From Streptomyces sp. WZ-12 (GTDB taxonomy: Bacteria > Actinomycetota > Actinomycetes > Streptomycetales > Streptomycetaceae), in assembly GCF_028898845.1 (NCBI RefSeq), contig NZ_CP118574.1, positions 9,101,001-9,165,000 of the forward strand: a DNA stretch of 64,000 nt, given 5' to 3'. This document shows positions 33,633-42,813 of the stretch, one piece after another. The position numbers were made by a program, and so were the translations under genes. The stretch's first letter is position 1; each line of letters starts with the position of its first letter. The notes under the pieces are model-generated. The model had not been told where the DNA came from and ran no database searches. It saw only the letters and a list, made by a program, of their open reading frames with translations.

Positions 33633-35115
33633 CCTGCTGGCCCTGCTGACCGCCATGGCCGGCGTCCGCACCGTCGTCGTCGGAGACGCCATCGTGGACG
33701 GCTATGTCACCGGCGACCCGGTGGGGTTGGGGCGGGAAGCCCCCGTTCCGGTGGTCGAGGTCACCGGCGCGCGCGACCAGTGCGGCGGCGCCGCCAACGT
33801 GGCCGCCAACCTCACCGCGCTGGGCGCACGGACCCGGCTGCTGGCCGTCGTCGGCGCGGATCCCGCCGGGCGGCGGCTGCGACGGGCCCTGGCGTCGGCC
33901 GCGGTCGGCACCGAACACCTGCTGACCGACCGGACCCGATCGACGGTGGTCAAGACCCGGGTGCTGGCCCCGCGGCAGATGCTGCTGCGGATGGACGAGG
34001 GCAGCCGGAGGCCGCTCGGCCCCAGCGCCTCCGCCGCGCTCGCCGCCCGCTTGACCGAACAACTCCACTGGTGCGACGCGGTGATCGCCTGCGACTACGA
34101 CTACGGCACCTTCACCCCCGAGGTGCGTGCCGCGCTGGCCGCCTCGCCCCGGCGCCCGCTGCTCGTGGTCGACTCCAGGGCGCCGTCGGCGTTCCGCGCG
34201 ATCCGGCCCGACGCGGTCACGCCGAACCACGCGGAAACCCTGGACCTGCTCGGCCTCCCCGCCCCCGCGCGCGGCCGCGGTCGGGTGCGGCAGATGATGG
34301 ACCACGCCGAGCAGGTGCTGGAACGCAGCGGCGCCAACCTGGCGGCGATCACCCTGGACCGCGACGGCGCGGTGATCGTGCAGGCCGGACGCCCGAGCCT
34401 GCGCACCTACGCCGACGGCGAGTTCGGGATGACGATCGGGGCCGGGGACACCTTCACCGCGGCGCTGGCCATGGCACTGGCCACCGGCGCCGACCCCGGC
34501 ACCGCCGCCGAACTCGCCTCGTCGGCCGCCGACATCGCCGTGCGCAAGCCGGGCACGGCACACTGCACCGCCGAGGAGCTGCGCCGCCGGCTGTCGGAGA
34601 CCGGAAAGCTCCTCGCGGACGGCGAACTGCCCCGCTGGCTCACCGACGTGCCCCACCGCGCCCAGCGAGTCGTCTTCACCAACGGCTGCTTCGACATCCT
34701 GCACGGCGGCCATGTGTCCCTGCTCAGCCGGGCCAAGGCACTCGGCGGGCTGCTCGTGGTCGGGGTGAACTCCGACGCGAGCGTGCGCAGGCTCAAGGGG
34801 CCGGCCCGGCCGGTGATTCCGCTCTCCGAGCGGATGCGGGTGCTGGCCGCTCTGGGCTGCGTCGACCTCGTCGTGCCGTTCGAGGCGGACAGCCCCACCG
34901 AACTGATCGCACGGCTGCGACCGGACCACTACGTCAAGGGCAGCGACTACACCCGCCGGACCCTGCCGGAGGCCCCGCTGGTCGAGCGGCTGGGCGGCTC
35001 GGTCGAACTGCTCAGCACCGTTGACGACTTGTCCACCAGCAAGATCATCCGCGATATCCACGCACTGCCGAGCGCGGACGAACACCGCGCCGGCCAGGAC
35101 CAGAAGGGGGCGTGA
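33622..35115 (+). CDS. blmC: Bifunctional sugar kinase/nucleotidyltransferase (HldE/RfaE-like)
   Basis: This 497-residue fusion has a PfkB-family kinase domain (about 1-325; CGGAANVA, catalytic GAGDTFTAA near 273) and a cytidylyltransferase-like domain (about 345-485; TNGCFDILHGGH at 353, VKGSDY, STSKIIRDI). The architecture is that of heptose 7-phosphate kinase/heptose 1-phosphate adenylyltransferase. In the bleomycin cluster the same type (BlmC) is assigned to making the NDP-mannose used for both sugars. GTG 33622 was chosen to fit family length and the overlap with the PCP gene; an in-frame GTG at 33601 is possible. Confidence 0.87.
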   Translation: MTSDLLALLTAMAGVRTVVVGDAIVDGYVTGDPVGLGREAPVPVVEVTGARDQCGGAANVAANLTALGARTRLLAVVGADPAGRRLRRALASAAVGTEHLLTDRTRSTVVKTRVLAPRQMLLRMDEGSRRPLGPSASAALAARLTEQLHWCDAVIACDYDYGTFTPEVRAALAASPRRPLLVVDSRAPSAFRAIRPDAVTPNHAETLDLLGLPAPARGRGRVRQMMDHAEQVLERSGANLAAITLDRDGAVIVQAGRPSLRTYADGEFGMTIGAGDTFTAALAMALATGADPGTAAELASSAADIAVRKPGTAHCTAEELRRRLSETGKLLADGELPRWLTDVPHRAQRVVFTNGCFDILHGGHVSLLSRAKALGGLLVVGVNSDASVRRLKGPARPVIPLSERMRVLAALGCVDLVVPFEADSPTELIARLRPDHYVKGSDYTRRTLPEAPLVERLGGSVELLSTVDDLSTSKIIRDIHALPSADEHRAGQDQKGA

Positions 35116-35198
35116 GGCGACATGACGTCCTCCCCACGCGAGCGCCGGTGTCCGACCCCTCCCCGGCCCGAAGGCCCGGGCTCCCCCGGAGGCATGCG

Positions 35199-36128
35199 AT
35201 GAACACGGCCCCGAGCACCGGCATCCGGCGCACGACCGACGCCCGGCGGCACTACCGCGCCCTCATCGACGCCCTGCTCGCCGAGGGCGACCGGCACGCC
35301 GCGCGGGCCTGCGCGGAACTCGCCGTGGCCCAGGGCATCTGGCGCCATCCCGAACAGCGCCCGGAACACTACGTGCCCTCGTTGGAGCCGTGCCCGGTCT
35401 TCGACCCGGCACAGTTCTGGTTCACCGGTTACCTGGCCGACAGCTACCCCAGGATCCGCGCCGAACTCGACACGGTCACCGTGGCCTCCCCGGGCGGCTT
35501 CCTCCCGGTCGAGGAGCCGCTGCTGGACCGCGGCCGCTGGGAGCAGGTGACGTTCTATGAGGCCGGACACCGCTTCGCCGACGTCTGCGAACGGTTCCCC
35601 GTCACCGCGAGCGTCATCGAGGGCATCCCGGAGGCCAGCAGCGGAGGCCCGGGCGTGGTCACCCTGTCGTGGCTGTACCCCGGCACGCACATCCGACCGC
35701 ACTGCGGCGGCTCCAACGCACGCCACCGGGTCCACCTCGGCCTACGGGCCCCCGAAGGCCCCCGGATCAGGGTCGGTGACCAGACGCTGAGCTGGCAGGA
35801 AGGCCAATGCCTGGTCTTCGACGACTCCTTCGAGCACGAGGTCTGGCACGACGGCACCCAGCCCCGGGTCGTGCTGCTGCTCGACGTCTCCCACCACGCC
35901 CTCGACCCCAGCGTCCGCGACTGGATCCTGTCCGCCCGCACCGAATTCGACCAACGCATCAGCTCCTACATGAGCGCGCGCGGCATCCAACGGGCCGAAC
36001 TCACCGAGGACGCCCTGCGACTCACCGCCGACCGCGGTGTCACCAGCCTGGTCACCCGGTACCTGCGAGAGAGCAACGCGACGGCCATCGAACTCCGGGA
36101 CGGAAAGGCCAGGTACGAGTACCGGTGA
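35199..36128 (+). CDS. Aspartyl/asparaginyl beta-hydroxylase-like oxygenase
   Basis: This 309-residue protein starts at ATG 35199, six bases after GGAGG (35188-35192). Residues 18-50 form a helical N-terminal piece shared with the BlmF fusion and with the protein at 40650. The catalytic cupin part has PHCGG (iron ligand His168), FEHEVWH (His213) and RVHLGL upstream, as in Asp/Asn beta-hydroxylases that use Fe(II) and 2-oxoglutarate. All ligands appear intact. It probably hydroxylates a carrier-bound or free amino acid, with His and Asn as candidates in this pathway. An 83-base gap from blmC is one of the largest inside the operon. Its stop overlaps the GTG of the ABC transporter. Confidence 0.84.
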   Translation: MNTAPSTGIRRTTDARRHYRALIDALLAEGDRHAARACAELAVAQGIWRHPEQRPEHYVPSLEPCPVFDPAQFWFTGYLADSYPRIRAELDTVTVASPGGFLPVEEPLLDRGRWEQVTFYEAGHRFADVCERFPVTASVIEGIPEASSGGPGVVTLSWLYPGTHIRPHCGGSNARHRVHLGLRAPEGPRIRVGDQTLSWQEGQCLVFDDSFEHEVWHDGTQPRVVLLLDVSHHALDPSVRDWILSARTEFDQRISSYMSARGIQRAELTEDALRLTADRGVTSLVTRYLRESNATAIELRDGKARYEYR

Positions 36129-37885
36129 CTGAGTCAACGCCGTCCGCCCGGCCGTCCACCTGGTCGCAGTTGCCGCTGCTGTGGAGACTCGGCCGGGGCA
36201 TGGGCGCGGCGATGGCCGGGCTGCTCGTCCTCGACCTGCTCTCCTACGGCATCGTGCTGGCTCAACCGCGCGTGGTGAAGTGGCTGTTGGACTCCGTCAC
36301 CACCGGCGCCAGCTTCGTGCCCGGCCTGGTGGCACTCAGCGCGGTGGCCGTGCTGTCCGGCGTGCTGCTGTTCACCAGCAACTACCTCCTGGGCCGGTTC
36401 GGGCAGCGGATCGTGCTCGGCGCGCGCTCCGACATGATCGGCGCGCTGCTGCGGGCCCGGGTCGTGACGGTGCAGCGGGAGCCCGTCGGCGAGGTGCTCT
36501 CCAGAGTCGGCAGCGACACCACGCTGCTGGAACGCGCCGTGGCCGAGGCGTTGGTCCGGGGCGCCGGCGCCCCGCTGGTACTGCTGGCCACCGTGCTGCT
36601 GATGGCGCTGACCGACCTGACGATGGTGCTGGTGCTGCTGGCGATCGTCCTCCTCGGAGCCGGCATCGAATGGCTGGTCCTGCGCCGGCTCTACCAGGCC
36701 ACCAAGGCGACACAGTCCAGCGTCGGCGAGATGCTCGCCGGGCTGCAACGGGTGCTCGTGGCGTTCCGCACGGTCAAGGCGTTCGGCACCGAGGCACACG
36801 AGACCCGCGGTGTCGTCGGCCGGGCCGAAGTCGCCTACCGGCAGGGCGTACGGGCGGCCGGCTGGTCCGCGCTGATCGGCGCCTGCAGCGGAGTGATCAT
36901 GGACGTGATGTTCCTGACCGCGCTGGGCATGGGCGCGGCGAAGATCGCCGCCGGCACACTGTCCTTCAGCGACCTGGTCGCCTTCCTGCTCTACGTCATG
37001 TACCTACGGGCCCCGGTCGGGGCGATGACCCAGGCGGCGAGCGCGGTCTCGGAGGGACTTGCCGCACTGGGCCGGATCCAGCGGGTCCTGGACGTCCCGG
37101 CCGAACCCGAGGCGGCGGACGCCGACGCGACACCGGCACCGGACCCGACCGCTGACCGGCCGTCCACCGGCATCGTGCTGGAGAAGGTGTCCGCGGGCTA
37201 CGACGGCAGCGCGGTCCTCAACGGGGTCTCGCTGCACGTGCCGCGTGGACTCACGGTCATCACCGGACCGTCCGGCATCGGCAAGACCACACTGCTCAAC
37301 CTCGTCGAACGGTTCCTGGACGCCGATCGGGGACGCGTGTTCCTCGACGGCGTCGACATCCGCGCCCTCCGCCGCTCCGAACTGCGCCGCCGGCTGGCCT
37401 ACGTGGAACAGGACGCCCCGCTGCTCGGCGCGACGATCCGACAGGCGGTGTGCTACGGGACCGACTGCACCGACGACGGGGAAGTGCTCGACACCCTGCG
37501 CGCCGTCGGGCTCGCCGAGTGGCTCGCCAGCCTGCCGCGCGGCCTGGACACCACGGTCGACGAGCGCGCCGTCTCGGTCTCCGGCGGGCAGCGCCAACGC
37601 CTGGCGGTGGCCCGCGCCCTGCTGCGCCGCGCCGACGTGCTCCTGTTGGACGAGGTGACCTCACAACTGGACGCCGACAGCGAGGAGATCCTGCTGCGCA
37701 CCATCGTCGACCAGTCCAGGGCCCGCACCGTGCTGGCGGTCACCCACCGCATCTCGGTGGCCCGCCAGGCAGACCTTGTGGTCGTACTCGACGAGGGACG
37801 GGTCCGGGGCGCCGGGCGGCACACCGAACTCCTGCGCTCGGACCCGCTGTACCGCCGGCTCGCCACCACCGAGGTCCCGCGATGA
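36125..37885 (+). CDS. ABC exporter half-transporter (TMD-NBD)
   Basis: This 586-residue type IV ABC exporter has six predicted membrane segments (about residues 28-320). The nucleotide-binding domain carries Walker A GPSGIGKTT, the signature VSGGQRQR, Walker B LLLDEVTS with the catalytic Glu, and an H-loop in AVTHRIS. All catalytic residues are present, so it can work as a homodimer. Its place inside the operon, translationally coupled to a hydroxylase gene, points to export of the finished glycopeptide or its acetylated form. The GTG start overlaps the previous TGA. Confidence 0.9.
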   Translation: MTESTPSARPSTWSQLPLLWRLGRGMGAAMAGLLVLDLLSYGIVLAQPRVVKWLLDSVTTGASFVPGLVALSAVAVLSGVLLFTSNYLLGRFGQRIVLGARSDMIGALLRARVVTVQREPVGEVLSRVGSDTTLLERAVAEALVRGAGAPLVLLATVLLMALTDLTMVLVLLAIVLLGAGIEWLVLRRLYQATKATQSSVGEMLAGLQRVLVAFRTVKAFGTEAHETRGVVGRAEVAYRQGVRAAGWSALIGACSGVIMDVMFLTALGMGAAKIAAGTLSFSDLVAFLLYVMYLRAPVGAMTQAASAVSEGLAALGRIQRVLDVPAEPEAADADATPAPDPTADRPSTGIVLEKVSAGYDGSAVLNGVSLHVPRGLTVITGPSGIGKTTLLNLVERFLDADRGRVFLDGVDIRALRRSELRRRLAYVEQDAPLLGATIRQAVCYGTDCTDDGEVLDTLRAVGLAEWLASLPRGLDTTVDERAVSVSGGQRQRLAVARALLRRADVLLLDEVTSQLDADSEEILLRTIVDQSRARTVLAVTHRISVARQADLVVVLDEGRVRGAGRHTELLRSDPLYRRLATTEVPR

Positions 37886-39636
37886 GGCGCGGGCCGCTGC
37901 GTCGGCTGCTCGCGGCGCGGGGCGGTCGTGATCGCACCGGGAAGGCGCCCGCCCCCAGCGGTGTTCCGCTGCTCCCGAGACATGGGCCACTCGACCTGTC
38001 CCCGAACCAGCGCCACGACTGGCTGCACTACCAGGAGTTCGGCGACACCCCGCTCTATGACGCCATGTTGCTGCGGCTGCGCGGACCACCGCGGGTACCC
38101 GCGCTGCGCACCGCACTGCGCGCGCTGCTGGCACGGCACGAATCGCTGCGCACCAGGTTCCCGGTGCTCGACGGGGCACCCCGACAGGTCATCGAGCCGA
38201 CGGACCGGATCTCCGTGCCGTTCGTCGACTTCAGCGCGCTGCCCACCGACGCGGACCGCGAGCGGGAACTCAGGGAACTGCACCGTGCCGCGCTGAGCGG
38301 GTACGCGCTCGACCGGCGCCCGCCCTGCCGGTTCGCCCTGGTCGGGTTCGCCCCCGCCGACCACCTGCTGGTGTTGTCGATCCCCCACATCGCGGCGGAC
38401 TTCTGGTCGATCCCGCTGCTCAGCCAGGAGCTGAGCGCTCTCTACCAGGCAGCATCGGCCGGCCGCCCGGCGGAGCCTCGCGCGCACGGCCATGACTACG
38501 CGGACTACGCCGCCTGGGAGGCCGCACAGTGGTCACCGCAGGCCCGGGCCGAGGAACTGTTGGGCTGGCAGCGCAGGCTCCGGGGGATCACCGCGCTGCC
38601 ACTGCCCGCCGACCACCCGAGAAGCACGGGCATACCGGCCCGCAGTTGGACGCACGCCGAGAACCTCGATCCCACCGTGAGCGATCGGCTCCGCGCGTGG
38701 AGCAGGCGGGAGAACGTCACGCTCTTCGTGACGCTGCTGGCGGCCTTCCACTGCCTGCTGGCCCGCGTCTGCGGCGTCGACACGATGGTCACCGCGTCCT
38801 CGTCGGCGAACCGTGGTAGCAACCTCGCGACGGCACTGGTGGGCCCCCTCTCGGACTACCTGGTCATACCCAACGACCTCACCGGCGACCCGGACTTCCG
38901 CGAGGTGCTGCACCGCACCAGTGACGCGGTGCTCAGGGCCCGCGACCGCAAGAACATGCCGCGCGACGACCTGGTGCAAGGTCTCGACCCGGCACGGGAG
39001 TTGAGACCGCACCCGCTCAAGCAGGTCTACTTCAACCTGCTGGCCGCCCCGCGCGCCGAGGCGCGACTGTCCTCGGGACTCTCGGCGACGCTGGTCAGCC
39101 TGGACGACGGGCCCCGCGGGCCGCACCTGGTCCCGGAGCACGCGGACCTCAGCGTCAACTGTTTCGACTACGGAGCCGGCCCGCTCGTGTGCCAACTCCG
39201 GTGTACCGCCGAGCTGTACACTGCCGGCGCCGGGCCGAGGTGGCTCCGCTGGTACGGCACGGTGGTGCGGCAGATCCTGGAACGCCCCGACATCCGGCTC
39301 TCCCGAATCCGTCCGCAGGCCGCGGGGGAGGCGATCACCCGGGCTGCCGTCCCGCGGCCGCGCACCCGATGCGCGGCCGACTGGATGGCGAAGAACGCCG
39401 GACGGATCGACGCCCGGCTGCTCGACATCTGGGCGCAGGCCGTCGGTCCGGGACACCGTTCGGGCGAATTCTTCCAGAACGGCAGGACCGACGTGGACGC
39501 CGCGGTGCTGCTGAAGCGGATCGAGGAAGAGCATGGTGTCCGGATTGCGTTGACGGACTTTCTGCGCGCGCCGACCCTCACCACCCTGGTGACCGCGTGG
39601 ACAGCCGACACACCACCGTCGAAGGAGCACGGATGA
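37882..39636 (+). CDS. blmXI: Discrete condensation protein with inactive carrier-like tail
   Basis: This is a 584-residue protein. Residues 30-480 form a condensation domain with PHIAADF at 168-174 in place of HHxxxDG, so the second His (169) and the Asp (173) are kept while the first His and the Gly are changed. About 500-575 aligns with a PCP (FFQNGRTDVDAAVLL), but the serine position holds Asp537, so pantetheine cannot be attached. Discrete C proteins BlmII and BlmXI are known from the bleomycin cluster; this is the longer of the two here. Possible roles are condensation with the terminal amine, which would explain the absence of a thioesterase, or assembly of the pyrimidine unit. The ATG overlaps the upstream stop. 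Confidence 0.78.
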   Translation: MRRGPLRRLLAARGGRDRTGKAPAPSGVPLLPRHGPLDLSPNQRHDWLHYQEFGDTPLYDAMLLRLRGPPRVPALRTALRALLARHESLRTRFPVLDGAPRQVIEPTDRISVPFVDFSALPTDADRERELRELHRAALSGYALDRRPPCRFALVGFAPADHLLVLSIPHIAADFWSIPLLSQELSALYQAASAGRPAEPRAHGHDYADYAAWEAAQWSPQARAEELLGWQRRLRGITALPLPADHPRSTGIPARSWTHAENLDPTVSDRLRAWSRRENVTLFVTLLAAFHCLLARVCGVDTMVTASSSANRGSNLATALVGPLSDYLVIPNDLTGDPDFREVLHRTSDAVLRARDRKNMPRDDLVQGLDPARELRPHPLKQVYFNLLAAPRAEARLSSGLSATLVSLDDGPRGPHLVPEHADLSVNCFDYGAGPLVCQLRCTAELYTAGAGPRWLRWYGTVVRQILERPDIRLSRIRPQAAGEAITRAAVPRPRTRCAADWMAKNAGRIDARLLDIWAQAVGPGHRSGEFFQNGRTDVDAAVLLKRIEEEHGVRIALTDFLRAPTLTTLVTAWTADTPPSKEHG

Positions 39637-40238
39637 CTGCTGGGAGCCGACGCGAGACCGCGTTGTGGACAGCGAGCAAGACCGGTGACAGCAAGGCGAT
39701 CGGCGATCTGGCGCCGACGGGAGAGGAGTTGGCGGCCAGGGACGCGGCGGGATGGACCGCACTGGACTGGGCGGCGGGCCACGGTGACGCGGCGACGGTC
39801 AGGGCCCTGCTGGCCGCGGGGGCGGACCCGCTGGCCACCGGCGAGGACGAACGGCCGCCGTACGAGATCGCGTTGGCGGCCGGCCACCGGGAAGCGGCCC
39901 GCATCCTGCGGGAGAGGGTGCGGCAGTCCACCGGCGAGGACCCGGCCTCCTCCTGGATGCCCTACTGCCGGGCCTATCCGCTCGATGCGCTGCGGGCCTA
40001 CCCCGACTGGCCCGCCGGGGCCGCGCAGCGCCCGGACGGCGCCCCCCTGCCGGGCGACACGCTCGTCTACCTGCACCACGACCTCACCGTCACCTCGGGG
40101 ATCTGGCCCGGCGAGGACATCGTGTTCGACGCCCGCACTCCGCGATGGGAGCGCTTCTGCCGGCAGGAACTGGGCTTCGCGGTGCCCGACGACCTCGACC
40201 TCATCACCGAAACGACCACCGGGAGCAACCATGGCTGA
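39633..40238 (+). CDS. Ankyrin-repeat protein
   Basis: This 201-residue protein has two to three ankyrin repeats in residues 8-95 (AGWTALDWAAGHGDAATVRALLAAGADP is cut here to its signature GHGDAATVRALLAAGAD). A C-terminal part of about 90 residues is rich in aromatic and acidic residues (PYCRAYPLDALRAYPDW, LHHDLTVTSGIW). I do not recognise the second half. AAGGAG lies five bases before the ATG, and the ATG overlaps the upstream stop. The 3' end overlaps the DUF5990-like gene by eight bases, so the two are probably made together and may interact. Ankyrin repeats mediate protein-protein contact, and a scaffolding or chaperone role for the assembly line is a guess. Confidence 0.75.
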   Translation: MTAGSRRETALWTASKTGDSKAIGDLAPTGEELAARDAAGWTALDWAAGHGDAATVRALLAAGADPLATGEDERPPYEIALAAGHREAARILRERVRQSTGEDPASSWMPYCRAYPLDALRAYPDWPAGAAQRPDGAPLPGDTLVYLHHDLTVTSGIWPGEDIVFDARTPRWERFCRQELGFAVPDDLDLITETTTGSNHG

Positions 40239-40626
40239 CCAGACCCTGCACGCGGTGGTGACCTGGGCCGACCCGACCGAGCACGCGGCGGGCGTCGGGC
40301 TGCAGGACACGTCGGGAGAACTGGTCGAGGGCGTCAGCGCCCCCGACGGTTCGGTCCGCTACGAGGTGGACCTCACCGTGCGCGAGAGCAGGGCGGCCGG
40401 ACCCCAACGCAACGACTTCGGCGGCCCGTTCGTCCACGGCACCCCCAAGGAACGCTTCCTCTACCTGAGCTTCAGGGGGCAGGGGGAGGAGCCGTGGCAG
40501 CGCCGCACCAAGATCATCCTGCCCGCGGCGGATGCGGTGGCGGGACAGGCGGAGATCCACGCGACGGTGGTCGACGCCGACCGGAGCCGGGCGCTTCTCG
40601 ACGGGGACGGCTGGTCCGCCGTGTAA
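40231..40626 (+). CDS. Small DUF5990-like protein
   Basis: This 131-residue protein has the features I associate with DUF5990: a VGLQ near the start, then GGPFVHG followed by RFLYLSF and a basic RRTKI strand. No catalytic motif, membrane segment or signal peptide is seen. It is coupled to the ankyrin gene upstream (eight-base overlap) and lies 23 bases ahead of a beta-hydroxylase-like gene. Its fold may be related to the extra tail on the MbtH-like protein at 30007. The function is unknown. Confidence 0.7.
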   Translation: MADQTLHAVVTWADPTEHAAGVGLQDTSGELVEGVSAPDGSVRYEVDLTVRESRAAGPQRNDFGGPFVHGTPKERFLYLSFRGQGEEPWQRRTKIILPAADAVAGQAEIHATVVDADRSRALLDGDGWSAV

Positions 40627-40649
40627 CAGGAAAGGACAGGAGGGGGAAC

Positions 40650-41633
40650 ATGACCGAGAACGAGAGTGCGGGCGCCCCCGGCACCGTCGGCACGCGCGCC
40701 TACCTGACGCAGATGATCCGGCGCTACTACGCGAGCCTGATCGACGCCTGGCACTACGCGGGCGAGACGGCGAAGGCCATGGAGTGCGCCAACGAGGCGG
40801 TCCGGCAAGGGGTTTGGGACCAGCCCCTGCAACGGGCCCGAGAGCACATCCCCGGGCTGCAAGCGCAACCGGTGCACGATCCCGGCGAGTTCTGGTTCAT
40901 CGGCTACCTGGAGGAGAACTACCCCCGGATCAGGGCGGAGGTCGAGCGGGTCCTCGACACCCCGCTCGATCCGGTGGTCTCGACCACCGACGACGCCGGA
41001 CTGATCCGCAAGGGCTCCTGGAAGCAGGCGCACCTCTACCGGGACGGCCGATGGCTCAGTCACGTCCGGGTACGGTTCCCGGTCACGGCGAGCATCGTGG
41101 AGAAGATCCCCGACGTCACCGAGCTCAGCCCGGGGGTGATCACGATGTCCAGGGTTTCCCCCGGCACCCACATCATGCCGCACTGCGGGCCGACGAACGG
41201 GCTGCTGCGGATCCACCTCCCGCTCATCGTGCCGGACGGCGTGAGCATCCGCGTCGCGGACCGGAAAATGCAGTGGCAGGAAGGGAAATGCCTGGTCTTC
41301 GACGACTCCTTCGAGCACGAGGTGTGGCACCGCGGCACCGAGGACCGGGTGGTGCTGATCCTCGACGTGCTCCACCCGGACCTGCACGGCGACCACCGGC
41401 AGCGCGTGCTCGGACGACGGCGGAACTTCGAGGAGCAGATCATCGAGTTCATGAGGGAACGCGGTGTGGAACGGGTGGCCATCCGCGACGGGGAGATCAC
41501 CCTCACCCCGGACGCCGGGGTGCGTGAACTGGTCGCGACCTACATGGCGGGCACCGGACTGACCGGCGTGCACCTCGACGGCGACCAGGTCCGTTGGGAA
41601 CGCCCGGACGACATACCGGGGCCACTGAAGTGA
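40650..41633 (+). CDS. Aspartyl/asparaginyl beta-hydroxylase-like oxygenase (second intact copy)
   Basis: ATG at 40650 follows AGGAGGGGG and gives 327 residues. The organisation is as in the 35199 paralogue. A helical N-terminal piece (RRYYASLIDAWHYAG) is followed by the oxygenase core with PHCGPTN (iron ligand His178), LRIHLPL and FEHEVWH (His223). The ligands for Fe(II) and 2-oxoglutarate look complete. Two intact copies plus the dead one in BlmF suggest duplication inside the cluster and different substrates. The stop overlaps the GTG of the aminotransferase gene, which may mean the two act on the same intermediate. Confidence 0.84.
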   Translation: MTENESAGAPGTVGTRAYLTQMIRRYYASLIDAWHYAGETAKAMECANEAVRQGVWDQPLQRAREHIPGLQAQPVHDPGEFWFIGYLEENYPRIRAEVERVLDTPLDPVVSTTDDAGLIRKGSWKQAHLYRDGRWLSHVRVRFPVTASIVEKIPDVTELSPGVITMSRVSPGTHIMPHCGPTNGLLRIHLPLIVPDGVSIRVADRKMQWQEGKCLVFDDSFEHEVWHRGTEDRVVLILDVLHPDLHGDHRQRVLGRRRNFEEQIIEFMRERGVERVAIRDGEITLTPDAGVRELVATYMAGTGLTGVHLDGDQVRWERPDDIPGPLK

Positions 41634-42787
41634 TCAACTTGTTCGAACCCGCCCTGGGCGAGGAGGAGTTGGCGGAAGTCCGTGCGGTGTTCGCCAGCGG
41701 ATGGCTGGGAAAGGGGACCAGGACCGGCGAGTTCGAAGCGGCGTTCGCCGCCCACCTCGGCGTGCCGGCCGACCGGCTCGTCTCGCTGAACTCCTGCACC
41801 GAGGGGCTGTTCCTGGCCGCGGAGCTGCTGGAGATCGGGCCGGGTGACGAGGTGGTGCTGCCCTCGGTGAGCTTCGTCGGCGCGGCGAACGCGGTGGCGG
41901 CGCGGGGCGGCACCCCCGTGTTCTGCGACGTCGATCCGCACACGCTCAACCCGAGCGTGGCCCATATCGCACCGCGGCTGACCGCGGCCACCCGCGCCGT
42001 CCTGGTGCTGCACTACGGCGGCTACCCAGGCGACATCGAGAACATCGCCGCGCTGTGCCGGGACCGCGGGATCCCGCTGATCGAGGACGCCGCCTGCGCG
42101 GTGGCTTCACGGGTATCAGCCACCGCCTGCGGCACGTTCGGCGACATCGGCCTGTGGAGCTTCGACCCGATGAAGATCCTTGTGACGGGCGACGGCGGCA
42201 TGCTCTACGCCAGGGACCCCGCGCTGGCCCAACGAGCCGCCGAACTATCCTACTTGGGGCTGCGACAGGTCAGCGGATACGCGCAGGCCAGCACCGGGGG
42301 ACGCTGGTGGGAGTTCCAGGTCGGGCCGTTCGGCCGCCGGTCGATCACCAACGACATCTCCTCGGCGATCGGGACGGTACAGCTCGCGAAGCTGCCGTCG
42401 TTCGTCCGCCGGCGACAGGAGATCACCCACTGGTACGACGACCGACTCGCGGGCGCGGCCGGACTGCGTCGCCCGGCGCCGCCACCACCGGGACACGAAT
42501 CCTCGTACTACTTCTACTGGGTACAGATGGACCGGCGCATCCGCGACGAGGTCGCCACCCGGCTGTACCGGCGCGGGATCTACACCAGCTTCCGCTACGC
42601 GCCGCTGCATCTGGTCAGCGCCTACGGAACGCAGCCGGCACTGCCCGGCGCGGAGCGCGCGGCGGCGGAGACCCTGTGCATCCCGCTGCACCAGGGACTC
42701 GACGACACCCAGCTCGACACGGTCGCCACCGAACTCCGCGCCGCCGTGGCCGAGGTGAGCGAACTGGCGGGGATCACGGCACCCTGA
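41630..42787 (+). CDS. DegT/DnrJ/EryC1-family aminotransferase
   Basis: This 385-residue PLP enzyme has a GWLGKGT start region, NSCTEGLFLAAELL for cofactor phosphate binding, IEDAACAVAS and the Schiff-base lysine Lys182 in DPMKILVTGDGG. The family usually transfers an amino group to 3- or 4-keto nucleotide sugars. No partner 4,6-dehydratase is in the window, though an RmlA-type gene lies 3 kb downstream. One option is an aminosugar such as the 4-amino-4,6-dideoxy-talose of tallysomycins. Another is transamination of a non-sugar intermediate. Coupling to the upstream hydroxylase (overlap) is a hint for the second option. Confidence 0.85.
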   Translation: MINLFEPALGEEELAEVRAVFASGWLGKGTRTGEFEAAFAAHLGVPADRLVSLNSCTEGLFLAAELLEIGPGDEVVLPSVSFVGAANAVAARGGTPVFCDVDPHTLNPSVAHIAPRLTAATRAVLVLHYGGYPGDIENIAALCRDRGIPLIEDAACAVASRVSATACGTFGDIGLWSFDPMKILVTGDGGMLYARDPALAQRAAELSYLGLRQVSGYAQASTGGRWWEFQVGPFGRRSITNDISSAIGTVQLAKLPSFVRRRQEITHWYDDRLAGAAGLRRPAPPPPGHESSYYFYWVQMDRRIRDEVATRLYRRGIYTSFRYAPLHLVSAYGTQPALPGAERAAAETLCIPLHQGLDDTQLDTVATELRAAVAEVSELAGITAP

Positions 42788-42813
42788 CACCCGTACGGTA
42801 AGGAGACGCTGCG

